Source of the DNA: Hyphomonas sp. | Lineage (GTDB): Bacteria > Pseudomonadota > Alphaproteobacteria > Caulobacterales > Hyphomonadaceae | Direction: 5' to 3' | DNA length: 64,000 bases | Assembly (NCBI GenBank): GCA_017792365.1 | Contig: CP051229.1 | Coordinates: 2,852,001-2,916,000, forward strand | Part shown: piece after piece, positions 36,504 through 46,450 of the stretch | Position numbering within the stretch: the first letter of the stretch is position 1 | Layout of the letters: every line of letters begins with the position of its first letter | Translations under genes and position numbers: made by a program | Notes under the pieces: generated by a model | The model's database searches: none | Seen by the model: the letters and a program-made list of their open reading frames with translations, nothing else | Told to the model about the DNA's origin: nothing

Positions 36504-37812
36504 GTGCCTTGATAGGTTCATTCGCGGTCGCGGTGGCAACATGGCGGTTTACGCCATGATCGGCTTTGCCGGATTCGGCTTCATCTCCGGCGGCATCGTC
36601 GATTACTCCTCGCTGATCAATCAGAACCGCGCCCTGCAGGAGGCGGCGGACGCTGCAGCTGTGTCTGCGGCCCAAGAGCTGATGCTCGTCGGCGCCAGCT
36701 CACGCGAGCGGGTCGCCGCCATCGCCAAGAGCTATGTCGCCGCCAACTACCCCGACAAGGTCGAAACGGACGTCAAGGTGACTGACGGCGGCAAGGTGGT
36801 CGAGGTTAGCCTCAAGGCGCCGCCGAAGGTCTATTTTGCCGGACCTGTGGCCCAGAATGCTGGCGCCGTTAACGCTTTTGCACGCGCAGAATTGCTCGGA
36901 GACAGCGCAAACGTCTGCGTGATTACGCTGGAGACGGATCACAAGGCGGCCTTTTCGCTAGATTCGAACGCCACGCTGCACGCGCCCGACTGCGCCGTCT
37001 ATTCCAATTCATCGCACGCCAAGGGTCTGAGCTCGCTGTCGAACGCGGAGCTTGTCGCCAACATGATCTGCTCGGCGGGCGGCAAGGAGGGAAGCGGCAA
37101 GAATTTCTCGCCGGCGCCGACGACGGATTGTCCTCCGATTCCCGACCCGCTTGCCGGCAGGGCTCCGCCCCCGGTCGGGTCGTGCGACTATACCAAGGTA
37201 CAAGTCAAGGATACCGTCAAAACCCTGTTGCCCGGCGTCTATTGTGGCGGTCTCGAGATCGACAGGAATGCGCTCGTCACGCTTCTGCCGGGCATCTACG
37301 TGATCAAGGATGGCCCGCTCAAGGTCGATAGCAACGCCGTCGTCGTGGGCGTACATGTGGGGTTCTACTTCACCGGGAAAGACGCGACGTTTTCCTTCCA
37401 AAGCAATGCGGACATTTCCATCACGGCGCCGAAAATCGGCCCAATGGCGGGGATGCTGTTCCAGGAGAATCCGGCGAACCCGGTCGGCAAGTCCTTCTCG
37501 ATCACCAGCAATAATGCGCGCTATCTCGTGGGGACGATCTACCTGCCGAACGGGAAGTTGGTGATCGATTCCGATCAGAGCGTGGCCGACAAATCCGAGT
37601 TCACCGTTGTGGTCGTGCGAAAGCTGGAGCTCAAGTCCGGTCCCCGCCTCGTGCTGAACACGGACTATGGACTCATAGACGTCCCCGTACCCGCGGGCGT
37701 CGGTCCCTCCGCGTCCAAGTCGGCGGTTCGGCTGGTCGGCGTCGGCATGCCGCCCCCTGCCGACGACGATGATGATGACGACGATGACGATGATGACGAC
37801 GACGACGACTAG
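36502..37812 (+). CDS. TadG-like pseudopilus/exported adhesin-like protein with poly-Asp tail
   Basis: Protein of 436 residues. It opens with a TadE/TadG-type segment: basic 'FIRGRGGNMAVY', one hydrophobic helix (MIGFAGFGFISGGIVDY), then 'ALQEAADAAAVSAAQELM'. The C-terminal two thirds are rich in Asn/Val/Ile and repeat a short pattern (LDSNATLHA, EIDRNALVTLLPGIYVI, KVDSNAVVVGV, FQSNADISITA, VIDSDQSVAD) that suggests a parallel beta-helix. It ends with 16 consecutive Asp after 'PPPA'. The protein is probably anchored by the N-terminal helix and faces outwards. No tad secretion ATPase or pilin genes are in the window. The role is inferred as surface-associated. An ATG at 36541 is an alternative start. 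Confidence 0.75.
   Translation: MCLDRFIRGRGGNMAVYAMIGFAGFGFISGGIVDYSSLINQNRALQEAADAAAVSAAQELMLVGASSRERVAAIAKSYVAANYPDKVETDVKVTDGGKVVEVSLKAPPKVYFAGPVAQNAGAVNAFARAELLGDSANVCVITLETDHKAAFSLDSNATLHAPDCAVYSNSSHAKGLSSLSNAELVANMICSAGGKEGSGKNFSPAPTTDCPPIPDPLAGRAPPPVGSCDYTKVQVKDTVKTLLPGVYCGGLEIDRNALVTLLPGIYVIKDGPLKVDSNAVVVGVHVGFYFTGKDATFSFQSNADISITAPKIGPMAGMLFQENPANPVGKSFSITSNNARYLVGTIYLPNGKLVIDSDQSVADKSEFTVVVVRKLELKSGPRLVLNTDYGLIDVPVPAGVGPSASKSAVRLVGVGMPPPADDDDDDDDDDDDDDDD
37762..37809 (+). repeat. GAY triplet repeat encoding 16 aspartates
   Basis: Sixteen consecutive gac/gat codons end the TadG-like gene just before its stop. The mixture of gac and gat shows the run is not a simple perfect microsatellite, which suggests selection for the acidic tail. 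Confidence 0.9.
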
Positions 37813-37837
37813 GTCGGGTGGCGTCTCAGACTAAAAA

Positions 37838-39028
37838 CTATTGCGAGGACAGGAACGCGATAAAGTCGTCCTGGGAAGCGGGGCGGTGAAGGTGGTAGCC
37901 TTGCCCCATGTCGACGCCGGCTTCGCGCAGGCAGGCCCACGTCTCTTCGGTCTCCACGCCCTCCGCCACCACGGCAACGCCGAGGTTGCGGCCAAAACGG
38001 ACACAGCTTTCAACGCAGCTGCGTGAGAACGCATCGGTCAAGACGTTCGTGACGAAAGACCGATCGATCTTGAGTTCCGTGAAGGGGACGTCCCTCAGCC
38101 GCTCGATGTTTGAATGACCGGTTCCGAAATCGTCCGCCGACAGTCCGAACCCCTTGATCCGCAGTCTGGTCATCACGTCCAGCGCCGCAGCGTCGACATC
38201 CAGCTGGTCGCTCTCGGTGATTTCGAGGACGAAACTCGAGCACTGCAGCCCGGCCGCGGCGACGATATCGGCCATGCGGTCCGGCAGTTCGAGATCATAC
38301 AGAAGCGTGGGGCTGACGTTGACCGCAAATGTCAGGTCTTGGTTCATGGCCAGGCACGTCCTGGCCGCCTGCACCGACCGCTCCAGCATCAGCGTGGTCA
38401 GCGGCGCCATCAGCCCGCCTTTTTCGGCAACCTCGATGAAGGAAGCCGGGCCGTGGATGATGCCATCATGCGCCGTGAAGCGCGCCAGCGCTTCGGCGCT
38501 GACAACCTTTCCAGAGGCGGCTGACACTTTCGCCTGAAAGTACGGCGACACCCGGTGGTCGCGCAGAGACAGTTCGAGATCGTCCCGCCCGATGGTTGCC
38601 CCAGCGGAATATGCCGGACGCAGCTTCGACTGCAGGAGTTGCTGCAGGCTGTCGGCGTCAAGCGGCTTCCGTGCGCCGCCGAGGATGTTAAGGCCCTGAA
38701 GCTTGGCCAGTTTCGCAACGGTCGCGATCACACTGGGCGCCTCGCCGGAGACGATCGCGACTGCACCCTTGAACTTGAGATCCGCAAGCTGGCGCAGGAT
38801 CGTGACGCCATCCTGGACCGGCATGTTCAGATCGCACATCAGCAGGTCGGGACCGCCATCGTGCTTGATCGCGTCGATCACATCCTGGGCGCTCTGGGTG
38901 CACCTGACATGTGCAATTCCGCTGTCCTCGAGCAGCCCTTCCGCAAAGGCGCCGAAGACCGGATCGTCGTCTATGATCATAGCCCGTTGGAAGGCGGCCA
39001 TCTCTGGAACTCGATTCGACGCTGGCAT
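37838..39028 (-). CDS. Response regulator with EAL c-di-GMP phosphodiesterase domain
   Basis: Protein of 396 residues. The receiver domain occupies about 14-130, with the acidic pair at D20-D22 and phospho-acceptor D66 in 'LMCDLNMPVQDG'. The EAL domain occupies about 150-396 with its active-site residues present: 'SAEALARF', 'NVSPTLL', 'EITESD', 'SADDFGTGHSN', 'KIDRSFV' and 'VVAEGVET'. It should hydrolyse c-di-GMP under phosphorelay control. It is flanked by pilus-type genes and two hybrid kinases, which suggests a link to attachment or motility. It is convergent with the TadG-like gene and divergent from the kinase at 39174. Confidence 0.93.
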   Translation of the reverse strand: MPASNRVPEMAAFQRAMIIDDDPVFGAFAEGLLEDSGIAHVRCTQSAQDVIDAIKHDGGPDLLMCDLNMPVQDGVTILRQLADLKFKGAVAIVSGEAPSVIATVAKLAKLQGLNILGGARKPLDADSLQQLLQSKLRPAYSAGATIGRDDLELSLRDHRVSPYFQAKVSAASGKVVSAEALARFTAHDGIIHGPASFIEVAEKGGLMAPLTTLMLERSVQAARTCLAMNQDLTFAVNVSPTLLYDLELPDRMADIVAAAGLQCSSFVLEITESDQLDVDAAALDVMTRLRIKGFGLSADDFGTGHSNIERLRDVPFTELKIDRSFVTNVLTDAFSRSCVESCVRFGRNLGVAVVAEGVETEETWACLREAGVDMGQGYHLHRPASQDDFIAFLSSQ

Positions 39029-39135
39029 CAGCCAGTAATTTGCGTCGCAAGTCTCTAAACAACGCTTAAACAGACACCGGTTGGGTCAATAAGAACAAAG
39101 TATTGATCAATGTCCGGTAGTTTGGTGTGCGCTGA

Positions 39136-39170
39136 TTAACTTAGGTTTGTTTTGCGATTTAACTTAGGTT
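39136..39170. promoter_or_regulatory. Direct repeats TTAACTTAGGTT x2 ahead of hybrid kinase gene
   Basis: TTAACTTAGGTT occurs at 39136-39147 and again at 39159-39170, 23 bp apart (about two helical turns), ending 3 bp before the ATG at 39174. The second copy could also supply a weak 'TAGG' ribosome binding site. The spacing does not match the CtrA full site (TTAA-N7-TTAA), although TTAAC half-sites are present. A role as tandem binding sites is inferred. Confidence 0.4.
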
Positions 39171-39173
39171 CGC

Positions 39174-41900
39174 ATGGTTGAGACGATCCCGTTTACCTCC
39201 TCGTTGAGGTTTCGACTTTCACTGGTCGTCGCCGCCGTCGTGTTCACGGCGGTTATGGCGGTGGCGTCGTGGACGTCATGGCGGGATCTGGAGACGGGCG
39301 TCGCCGCACGTACGGAGATGCTGGAGGCGACCGGCGCAGGCTTCGCCGCAGCGCTTGGCGGACCGGTTGCCGAGCGGGATCGACAGGGCGTCCTCGACAC
39401 CATTCGCGGCGTTCGCGACCTGCCGACCATCAAGTACGTGTTCGTACGTGATGACAGTGGCCGCATCATCGCCCAGATCGGCGGCGGCGCGACCCTGACG
39501 CGGACCCATGCAAACCTGCGCGAAATCTCCGGGCTGGCTCTTCTGAACTTGAGCACTGCGTCGGTGGCTGTCGAAATCCTGTCGGCTGGCGAGCGCGTCG
39601 GCGCCGTCGAGTTTGTCGCTGACCTTTCCGATCTGCGCGGCGCGATGGCCAGCCAGATCTTCAACGCGATGATCGCGGCCGGGTTTGCCATTGGCGGCAG
39701 TTTCTGGCTCGCGCAGTTTCTCATCGCGCGGATCACGCGGCCCATCAACCAGCTTACGGCGGCCATGGAACAGGTGCGGTCGAGCCAGGTGTTCGACGCC
39801 GTTCCGCAGAAGGTCGAAGGGCGAGACGAGACGGCGGTGATGGGACGCGCCTTCGCCAGTATGGTGGGCGCGATCAACGAACGCGATGCGCGGATCCAGC
39901 TGCATCTCGAAACGCTTGAAGAGACAATCGACCTGCGCACGCGGGAACTGCGCATCGCGAAGGAAGACGCCGAACACGCCAATGCGGCGAAGTCGGACTT
40001 CCTGGCCACGATGAGCCACGAAATCCGTACGCCGATGAATGGCATGATGGTGATGGCCGAACTGCTTGAGGCGGCGGACCTGTCGCCCAAACATCGCCGC
40101 TACGCGGAGATCATTTCGAGGTCGGGCGCGGGGCTTCTGACCATCATCAATGATATTCTCGACCTGTCGAAAATCGAAGCCGGCAAGATGGAGCTGGAAG
40201 CGGCGCCGTTCACGCTGGACCGCTTGCTGGAAGATGTCGTGTCGTTGTTCTCCGAGCGCGCGCGGTCAAAGGGTCTCGAAATCGCGCTCTACATCGCGCG
40301 CGATACGCCAACTGAAATCACCGGGGATGCGACGCGCTTCAATCAGGTGGTCACCAACCTGGTCAACAACGCGCTCAAATTCACCGAGCAGGGCGGCGTG
40401 ACCATCGAGGCGTACGCTCACCGCGTCGATGGGCGGCTGGAACTGCAGATCGACGTGTCCGACACGGGTATCGGCATCGAGGCGGACCGGCTGGATCGCA
40501 TCTTTGAATCCTTTTCGCAGGCGGATCAGTCGACTACGCGGCGGTTCGGCGGCACAGGTCTGGGTCTCACCGTTTGCAAGCGCCTGGTCGAGGCGATGGA
40601 AGGTCAGATCACCGTCACGAGCCAGCCGGGCCAGGGCTCCACGTTCACCGTTCGCATGCCGCTGGTTGCCGAAACGCGGGCGTTCGAGACAGAGCTCCGT
40701 GCGATCCCGGTCGCCATATGCCTGCCACAACCCCTGCAGGCGAAGTGCATGGCGCGCACCTTGAGCGATCTGGGCGCCGCCGTGCGCGTGGTTGGCGGCA
40801 TCGGCGAAGCAACGCCGGGCGAGCTGACGATCACAACGACGACGGAGGTCCTGTCCAGCGAGGCGGCTGCGAGCGCGCGCCGCCTCGTGGCGATATCGGA
40901 ACTTGGCGATTCGGCGATCGACCGCCTGCTCGGCGCCGGGCTGGTGAAGGACGCGTTGCTCGCGCCGGTGGGGCGTATCGAAATTAGCGAGCTGCTTGCG
41001 CGCGCCGCCACGGGAACGCTGCGCGGCGCCAGCGCTCTCGATCGAGGTGCGGCGGACCACGAGCAGGAATCGTTCGGCCACCTGCGCGTACTGGCGGCGG
41101 ACGACAACGCCGTGAACCGCGAAGTGTTGCGCGAGGCGCTCGCCACGCTTGGCATCGCGCCCGACCTCGTCGAGGACGGTCGCTCGGCCGTCCAGAAGGC
41201 CACGGAGGCGGTCTACGACGTGATCTTCATGGACGGTTCGATGCCGGTGATGGACGGTTTCGAGGCCGTTCGGCTGATCCGGGCGCAGGCGTCTGCGTCA
41301 GGGGCATCGCCGACCTACATCGTTGCGCTCACCGCCCAGGCGCAGGCGGTCGACCTCGATCGCTGGCGCGAGGCGGGCGCCGACGAACACGTCTCCAAAC
41401 CGTTCTCGACGAAGCGACTGGCGGACGCGCTGCGGCGGTCCTCGGGGCAGGCGATCGAGCATTCGGCGGCGCCCGACGAGGAAGCAACGGCGCAACACTC
41501 AGAAGCGCAAGCCAGGGGATTGCTGGACCAAGCCGTCGTCGATCAGATGGAAAAGATGGGCGCGAAGTCCGGCCGCGATATCCTGCACAAGGTCTGGTCG
41601 CTGTTCCTCTCACGGGCGCCGGCTGCAGGGGACGCGATTGAAGCCTCCATCGCGGATACGGACTGGGAGCCGGAGACAACCGAACGCGCCAGCCATGCGC
41701 TCAAGTCCATGGCCTCGAGCGCCGGATGCGCCAGACTGGCGGCGATCTGCGAAACAATCGAGCAGGCCGCAAAGGACAAGTCGCTCGACGGCGTGAGGGC
41801 GCAAGTGACCGCCCTGCGATCGACGCTGGGCGAGACATGCAGCGAGATGGAGAAGGTGCTGGCGAGCCGCGTGGGTACACCGCGTGTGGCGCGAGGCTAG
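39174..41900 (+). CDS. Membrane hybrid histidine kinase with receiver and HPt domains
   Basis: Protein of 908 residues. It has a membrane helix at about 13-33, a periplasmic sensor region to about 165, a second helix, and HAMP ('[16 protein letters not shown]'). Then come HisKA ('[17 protein letters not shown]'), HATPase ('VNNALKFTE', '[20 protein letters not shown]', '[13 protein letters not shown]'), a receiver ('[16 protein letters not shown]') and a C-terminal HPt domain ('[15 protein letters not shown]'). The complete His-Asp-His chain lets it pass phosphate to a separate regulator, possibly the divergent receiver-EAL protein. A region at about 510-600 resembles a degenerate receiver. 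Confidence 0.92.
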   Translation: MVETIPFTSSLRFRLSLVVAAVVFTAVMAVASWTSWRDLETGVAARTEMLEATGAGFAAALGGPVAERDRQGVLDTIRGVRDLPTIKYVFVRDDSGRIIAQIGGGATLTRTHANLREISGLALLNLSTASVAVEILSAGERVGAVEFVADLSDLRGAMASQIFNAMIAAGFAIGGSFWLAQFLIARITRPINQLTAAMEQVRSSQVFDAVPQKVEGRDETAVMGRAFASMVGAINERDARIQLHLETLEETIDLRTRELRIAKEDAEHANAAKSDFLATMSHEIRTPMNGMMVMAELLEAADLSPKHRRYAEIISRSGAGLLTIINDILDLSKIEAGKMELEAAPFTLDRLLEDVVSLFSERARSKGLEIALYIARDTPTEITGDATRFNQVVTNLVNNALKFTEQGGVTIEAYAHRVDGRLELQIDVSDTGIGIEADRLDRIFESFSQADQSTTRRFGGTGLGLTVCKRLVEAMEGQITVTSQPGQGSTFTVRMPLVAETRAFETELRAIPVAICLPQPLQAKCMARTLSDLGAAVRVVGGIGEATPGELTITTTTEVLSSEAAASARRLVAISELGDSAIDRLLGAGLVKDALLAPVGRIEISELLARAATGTLRGASALDRGAADHEQESFGHLRVLAADDNAVNREVLREALATLGIAPDLVEDGRSAVQKATEAVYDVIFMDGSMPVMDGFEAVRLIRAQASASGASPTYIVALTAQAQAVDLDRWREAGADEHVSKPFSTKRLADALRRSSGQAIEHSAAPDEEATAQHSEAQARGLLDQAVVDQMEKMGAKSGRDILHKVWSLFLSRAPAAGDAIEASIADTDWEPETTERASHALKSMASSAGCARLAAICETIEQAAKDKSLDGVRAQVTALRSTLGETCSEMEKVLASRVGTPRVARG

Positions 41901-41975
41901 CGATGAGCCAAAGACGGCAAGCAGACGAGATTGCAGGGCTACCGACCGATAGAAGGGCACACCTAGAGACTTGAG

Positions 41976-42473
41976 ATGAAGCGCGCACTCCCATTCCCGT
42001 TCCCGAAAGTCCGGCGCGATCGCCGCGGCTCAGCCGCGCTTGAATTCGCCATCCTGGGACCAATCTTTTTCCTGCTCAGCTTCGGGTTGCTGGAGCTGTG
42101 CCTGTTCCAGTTGCGCCTGCAATCGGTCGATCAGATGATCGTCCAGGGCGCTTCGCGGGCGCAGCTCGGCCAGATCGAGGACGTCTCCGACCTCTGCCCC
42201 AACACGCCGGTGTTGCTGAGCTGTGCGGACATCCGGTGGGACTTAAGGACCTACACCTCCCTGAAAGACATCAAAGCGCCTCCGATCAAGACTGACGACA
42301 ACGGCGATCCGACCGGCTTCCGCTTCGAGCGGCCGGGCCCGGGTGAATACGTGGTCCTGCGGGCGGCGACCAAGCATACCTTCATCACGCCAATGATGCC
42401 GACCTTGGCCGGCGTGCCGCGCGACACATCCGTTCTGGCAAACGGCATCGCAGTCGTTCAGACCGAACAGTAG
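41976..42473 (+). CDS. TadE-like pseudopilus assembly protein
   Basis: Protein of 165 residues with the TadE pattern: basic N-terminus, 'DRRGSAALEFAILGPIFFLLSFGLLELCLFQ' (the conserved Glu of the helix is present) and a small extracytoplasmic domain with two Cys (residues about 72 and 81). It belongs to the Flp/Tad minor pseudopilin group. It lies 75 bp after the hybrid kinase and 5 bp before a second TadE-type gene. No other tad genes are in the window, so the secretion machinery must be elsewhere if the protein is functional. Confidence 0.85.
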   Translation: MKRALPFPFPKVRRDRRGSAALEFAILGPIFFLLSFGLLELCLFQLRLQSVDQMIVQGASRAQLGQIEDVSDLCPNTPVLLSCADIRWDLRTYTSLKDIKAPPIKTDDNGDPTGFRFERPGPGEYVVLRAATKHTFITPMMPTLAGVPRDTSVLANGIAVVQTEQ

Positions 42474-42478
42474 TAGCC

Positions 42479-43045
42479 ATGTCAGGACCATTCACACGCC
42501 CCCTCAAACTGCTCGCGGACCGGCGCGGTGTCGCCGCCGTCGAGTTCGCGCTGATCGTGCCGGTAGTTGTCTTTGTGCTGATCGCTTTCATCGAGGTGTC
42601 GGCGCGCGCCCGGGCCAGCGAGGCGCCGACCGGTTCGCCAAGAACGTCGCAGACCTGATCACGCGCGAAGCATCGATCACGACCAGATCGCTGAGAGCAT
42701 TCGCGACATCGCACCGCTGATGATTACGCCCTCTGGCGATGCGAAATCCCTGACGCTCGACGTAACGAGTATCGGCTTCGAGAAGAACAACAACGCGCCG
42801 GTCATTCGCTGGCGGAGAACCTCGAACGGCGCGCTGGACCTGCCGCTTGAAAAGGCGAAGGACCTCGGCTCATCCCAGAGCGGCCTTATTCGCGTCGGCG
42901 TCAGCTATCCGGCGAGAACCCCTTCGGCGGCCTGTTCGGCGGGTCCGGCCGGATCGAGAGACATGCCTTCATGCGTCCGCGCGCGATCCGCGAGATCGAG
43001 CTGGACGGCCGCGCAGACCATGACGGCGATACCAGAGAGCTCTGA
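42479..43045 (+). CDS. Second TadE/TadG-like protein, three one-base frameshifts
   Basis: Reconstructed protein of about 189 residues. The N-terminus (LLADRRGVAAVEFALIVPVVVFVLIAFIEV) is a clear TadE-type helix. Three one-base losses, near 42626, 42677 and 42911, move the frame each time. With them restored the protein reads 'DRFAKNVADLITREAS', 'HDQIAESIRDIAPLMITPSGDAKSLTLDV', 'GLIRVGVSYP', 'ENPFGGLFGGSGRIERHAFMRPR' and stops at 43045. It is paired with the TadE gene 5 bp upstream. Three losses in 570 bp could mean true decay, but the coherent sequence in each frame favours sequence error. Confidence 0.65.
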
Positions 43046-43102
43046 ACCAGACCGCGACCACGCCTCAAAGCCAGCTGCGCATGTGAAGGCATGCGATTGC
43101 GG

Positions 43103-43981
43103 TCAGTACAGCCGGACCTTGACCTGGATGGTATCCCGGTAGGTTCCCGCCATGCGTCCTTCAGTCTGGCCGATCTGCACGGTCAGTCGCGCCAGATAGT
43201 CTGACAGTGAGGAGAGGGGTCGCTGCGACGCGATGATGGCGGTTGCGGCAAGATCGACGAGCGTTCCGTCCAACCAGGCCGTATATTCGATGCTGCCACT
43301 TGGGCCAGCGATCGTGTCGTGCACCAGTCTGCCGCCGTGGCTCGATGATATCTCGTAGTCGAAGGGCCCATTCGCCCGGACCAGCAACAATGCGGTCTGC
43401 TGTTCACCGGTCTCGAGGTTGCCGAAATCCATCCCCGCACCGCCCGAGCCAGAGGTGCCTGCCATCTGGATCGTCGCCTGGCTCGCGACGGTGACCGACA
43501 GCGCAAAGTTCACAGTGCGCCGCTCATCGCCAGAGATCACATCGAGTGAATACTGGCCGCCATACTGCCCGGGTACGACCGTCTGGCCCGCGGGGATCAC
43601 GGTGTAGAGCTCTGCTTCGACTGCATTCGCTGATGAGGCGCTGACTGGCAGACTGAAACTGGCCTGCCCATCGGGCCTGATCTGGCGACCGCCCGCATCC
43701 TGGAACCTGAAAACCAGTTCGCTGCCGTTCGGACCCGCAAGCGTCTGCGGATAGGTGCTGGCGAATGCGAACTGGGGCGTGCAGCCCTGATCATTCTGCG
43801 TCAGCTCGACCCTGATATTGCCAATCAGATCCGGGGCGTCAAATGGCATGTAGGTCTGCCCGCCCGGAGCGAAAGCGTTTGCCGCGCTGATGGCGCAGGC
43901 CCCGCCGCTCGCACCCTGCGCCGCACTTGTCGGCGCCAATAGGCAGCAGGTTGAAAGGGCCAAAAGCAGTAGTTGTTTCAT
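43103..43981 (-). CDS. Chaperone-usher pilus tip/adhesin subunit (spore coat U domain type)
   Basis: Exported protein of 292 residues with a signal peptide (MKQLLLLALSTCCLLAP..., cleavage near AQG). Its C-terminal half (about 160-292, 'TVASQATIQMAG...DFGNLETGEQQTALLLVRANGPFDYEIS...GTYRDTIQVKVRLY') has the spore-coat-U/pilin pattern ending in a donor-strand-compatible beta sequence. The N-terminal half is a separate domain that could bind a receptor. It is the last gene of the pilus operon, as CsuE is in Csu-type systems, and directly follows the usher. Assignment as tip protein is from position and two-domain layout. Confidence 0.75.
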   Translation of the reverse strand: MKQLLLLALSTCCLLAPTSAAQGASGGACAISAANAFAPGGQTYMPFDAPDLIGNIRVELTQNDQGCTPQFAFASTYPQTLAGPNGSELVFRFQDAGGRQIRPDGQASFSLPVSASSANAVEAELYTVIPAGQTVVPGQYGGQYSLDVISGDERRTVNFALSVTVASQATIQMAGTSGSGGAGMDFGNLETGEQQTALLLVRANGPFDYEISSSHGGRLVHDTIAGPSGSIEYTAWLDGTLVDLAATAIIASQRPLSSLSDYLARLTVQIGQTEGRMAGTYRDTIQVKVRLY

Positions 43982-46450
43982 CTACTCCTCCAGCAATGTC
44001 AGCTCGCCGAGGCGGACCACCCCGGCGCCTGTGGTTTCAACTTCAAAACGGTAGCGAGAGGGCGGCGTGGTCATGAATTCCACCACATAGGCGCCCGGCT
44101 CCAGCGACACCGCGACGAACGTGCCCTGGCGGTTTGTGAACGTACGGCTCTCAGCAAACGGCCGTCCGTCATCAGGACGTACGACGCCGGCGATCAGGAC
44201 AAGAGGTTCGCCCGATGCATCGCGCACGGAGCCGCTGGCCATGATGTTGGCGCTTGAGCCGGCGGTAAACGCAGCCCCTGAACGATAGCGGGGCAGAAAG
44301 TCTCGTGTGGTGTCCCCCATATCGTATCCCAGCGGAAGCTCCTCTGCGCTCCAGCTGATCCGCTGCAGCATGTAACTGTTGAGCGAAGGCACGACGGCCG
44401 GTCCGAAGTCGCCTGCGATGGCGATCGCATCGCCCGGCGCATCCTGTATGCGGATGTTGGTGTCGCCGAGGCTGTCATGACGCGAAACGAGCGCGAACGA
44501 ATCGTAGATCGGCCGGCCGACCGCGACCTTGCCGCCGGCCATTGCGATGCTCGTACCGCCACGCACGCGGAGGGTCTGAGCGGACGGGCGCCGGTCGATC
44601 GTTTCGACGTAGGTGTCGCTGACCAGCGCCTCGAACCGGTTTGCAAGATATCGGGCTTCGAACTCGGCCTGATAGTCTTCCGGCGTCGAACGCAGGGCGA
44701 CATGTCCAGAGAGGTCGCCGACCGCGTTGCGGGAGAATCGCGACCACTGCAATTCACCCCGGTCGGTGATCCCATCATAACTCGCAGCCACGTTCTGCCG
44801 CGCCCCGAGGGGAACGGACAGGCGGAACTGGATGTTGGTTTCCTCCCGCTCGGCTATCGCATACTCGGCGGAGACGGACGCGCTGAAGCGGCGGAAACTC
44901 TTGGTAAGGCTGAGACCGTATGCGGTCTCATCAAACGCCAGCGGCGCGAACGGCCTCGCGTGTCGCGCCGTAACCGTGGCCAGCGCATCGTAGGGGAGCG
45001 GCGCGGTATATCGCGCGCGCATTTCCTGCTTGTAGACGTTCGATGGCGCGACCCTGCCAAGGTTGATGTAGTCTTCTGATCTGATCACCGCGGCGATGTC
45101 GAACTCGTGCGGTCGCCGGCCGCCATCAGCAAATATATCGTATGACCATTGGGCGATGGTCGTGCTGCCTTGTCCGTAGACTGAGGAATCGCTGACGTTT
45201 GACCGGACCGAGAAAATACCGAACGGTGATGAGACTGCGGCGCTAGCGCCATAGACGTGCAGCGTGTCGTCGCCCTGATAGTCGACGCCAACCGTCAGTG
45301 AGTCGGTAACGCCGCGTCGGTAGAAGGCTGACCAGGCAGGCCGATCCGTATCGTACTCGATCCGCTGTGCGGTATCGTCCTGTCTTCGCACGCCGAGATT
45401 GACCGAGAATTCCGACAGCCCGCTTTTCAGGAGCTGAGCGTCGGAAAACAACGAGAAATCGAGGACCTGCTGCGCCCCGGTGACGTCTTCAATGCGAAGC
45501 GTGACGTCGTTGACGCCGCTGTTGAAGGCAAAGTCACTCAGCTGGTAACGACCCGGCTCAAGGCTCAACGTGCGCTGGTAGAATCCGTTGACGTAGACCT
45601 CGACGCGCGACCGCCGGGTCAGGTTGAAGGTCTGCTGTCCGGTCGGCGTGACTGAACTCAGGGGGTGGATTTCGTCGAACTGGCGCTCGATCGAAACGCC
45701 AAGCATCGGCGGCGCGCCCTGGAATTCCGTCGCACGGTACTGGATGTCGCCCGCCGAATAACGAATCGCGCGCTTCACGTCGTCAAGCACTATGCGAACG
45801 TCGCCACGTCGCCAGCGGTCGGCCTGGGCGTTCTCCTCGTAGAAGCCAGACCACTCAACCGCGGGACCGCGTTCACCGAAAATGCGCGCGGCGCCGTCGA
45901 GCGCGGCCTCGAGCCCGCGCGACTGGAAACCGTCGCCGCCGCCATACTCGATGAAGCTCTGGTCAGCGAAGATGTTGAGGTACGCAGACGGGTCGGGCCC
46001 CGGATACTGCGACGCGTTGGTGTAGTCGATCGAGGACGGCTGCAGTGATAGCGGACGGATCGCGCGCTGTTCTTCCTCGGAATAGATATTCAGCGTGAGG
46101 TCAGCGAGATTGAACTGGAAGCGCATCCCGTTCGCTTCGAGTGCGGCGGGTGCGATCTGTCCTTCAATGGCGGTCGAAGCAATCTCATCGACAACCGATG
46201 GCGCCAGTTTGCCGTCGGCGAGTTTGCGCCAGGAAGCCTCCTGGATGTAGCCGATCTCCTCGCCAGTCACGCCGACAAAGAGAGCGCCTGCCGCGACCCC
46301 GTCGATGCTGGCGGGAAGCATGATCGAGATCGTGTCGGGCGTCCGCACCGGCAGTTCGACCGGGCCGCTCTGTTGCGCCATCGCCGTTCCGGGCAGGCCG
46401 ACGCCGGCGACGATCATCGCGCCGCCGAGACGATAGCGGCGGCGGATCAC
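43982..46450 (-). CDS. Outer membrane usher of archaic-type chaperone-usher pilus
   Basis: Outer membrane assembly channel of 822 residues with a signal peptide (cleavage near AMA-QQ). The PapC/FimD/CsuD pattern is visible: N-terminal periplasmic domain ('MRFQFNLADLTLNIY'), long 24-strand barrel with 'RSRVEVYVNGFYQRTLSLEPGRYQLSDFAFNSGVNDVTLRIED' before the plug, and C-terminal domains ('GSVRDASGEPLVLIAGVV', 'NRQGTFVAVSLEPGAYVVEF'). The start overlaps the second chaperone's stop. It receives chaperone-subunit complexes and polymerises the pilus on the cell surface. Confidence 0.9.
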   Translation of the reverse strand: MIRRRYRLGGAMIVAGVGLPGTAMAQQSGPVELPVRTPDTISIMLPASIDGVAAGALFVGVTGEEIGYIQEASWRKLADGKLAPSVVDEIASTAIEGQIAPAALEANGMRFQFNLADLTLNIYSEEEQRAIRPLSLQPSSIDYTNASQYPGPDPSAYLNIFADQSFIEYGGGDGFQSRGLEAALDGAARIFGERGPAVEWSGFYEENAQADRWRRGDVRIVLDDVKRAIRYSAGDIQYRATEFQGAPPMLGVSIERQFDEIHPLSSVTPTGQQTFNLTRRSRVEVYVNGFYQRTLSLEPGRYQLSDFAFNSGVNDVTLRIEDVTGAQQVLDFSLFSDAQLLKSGLSEFSVNLGVRRQDDTAQRIEYDTDRPAWSAFYRRGVTDSLTVGVDYQGDDTLHVYGASAAVSSPFGIFSVRSNVSDSSVYGQGSTTIAQWSYDIFADGGRRPHEFDIAAVIRSEDYINLGRVAPSNVYKQEMRARYTAPLPYDALATVTARHARPFAPLAFDETAYGLSLTKSFRRFSASVSAEYAIAEREETNIQFRLSVPLGARQNVAASYDGITDRGELQWSRFSRNAVGDLSGHVALRSTPEDYQAEFEARYLANRFEALVSDTYVETIDRRPSAQTLRVRGGTSIAMAGGKVAVGRPIYDSFALVSRHDSLGDTNIRIQDAPGDAIAIAGDFGPAVVPSLNSYMLQRISWSAEELPLGYDMGDTTRDFLPRYRSGAAFTAGSSANIMASGSVRDASGEPLVLIAGVVRPDDGRPFAESRTFTNRQGTFVAVSLEPGAYVVEFMTTPPSRYRFEVETTGAGVVRLGELTLLEE

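Noticed and set aside
37762-37809. CRISPR or tandem-repeat array
   Set aside because: The triplet run is coding, in frame and lacks spacers. No other regularly spaced repeats were seen in the window.
39136-39170. CtrA binding site
   Set aside because: TTAAC half-sites are present, but TTAA-N7-TTAA is not formed and the spacing is 23 bp.
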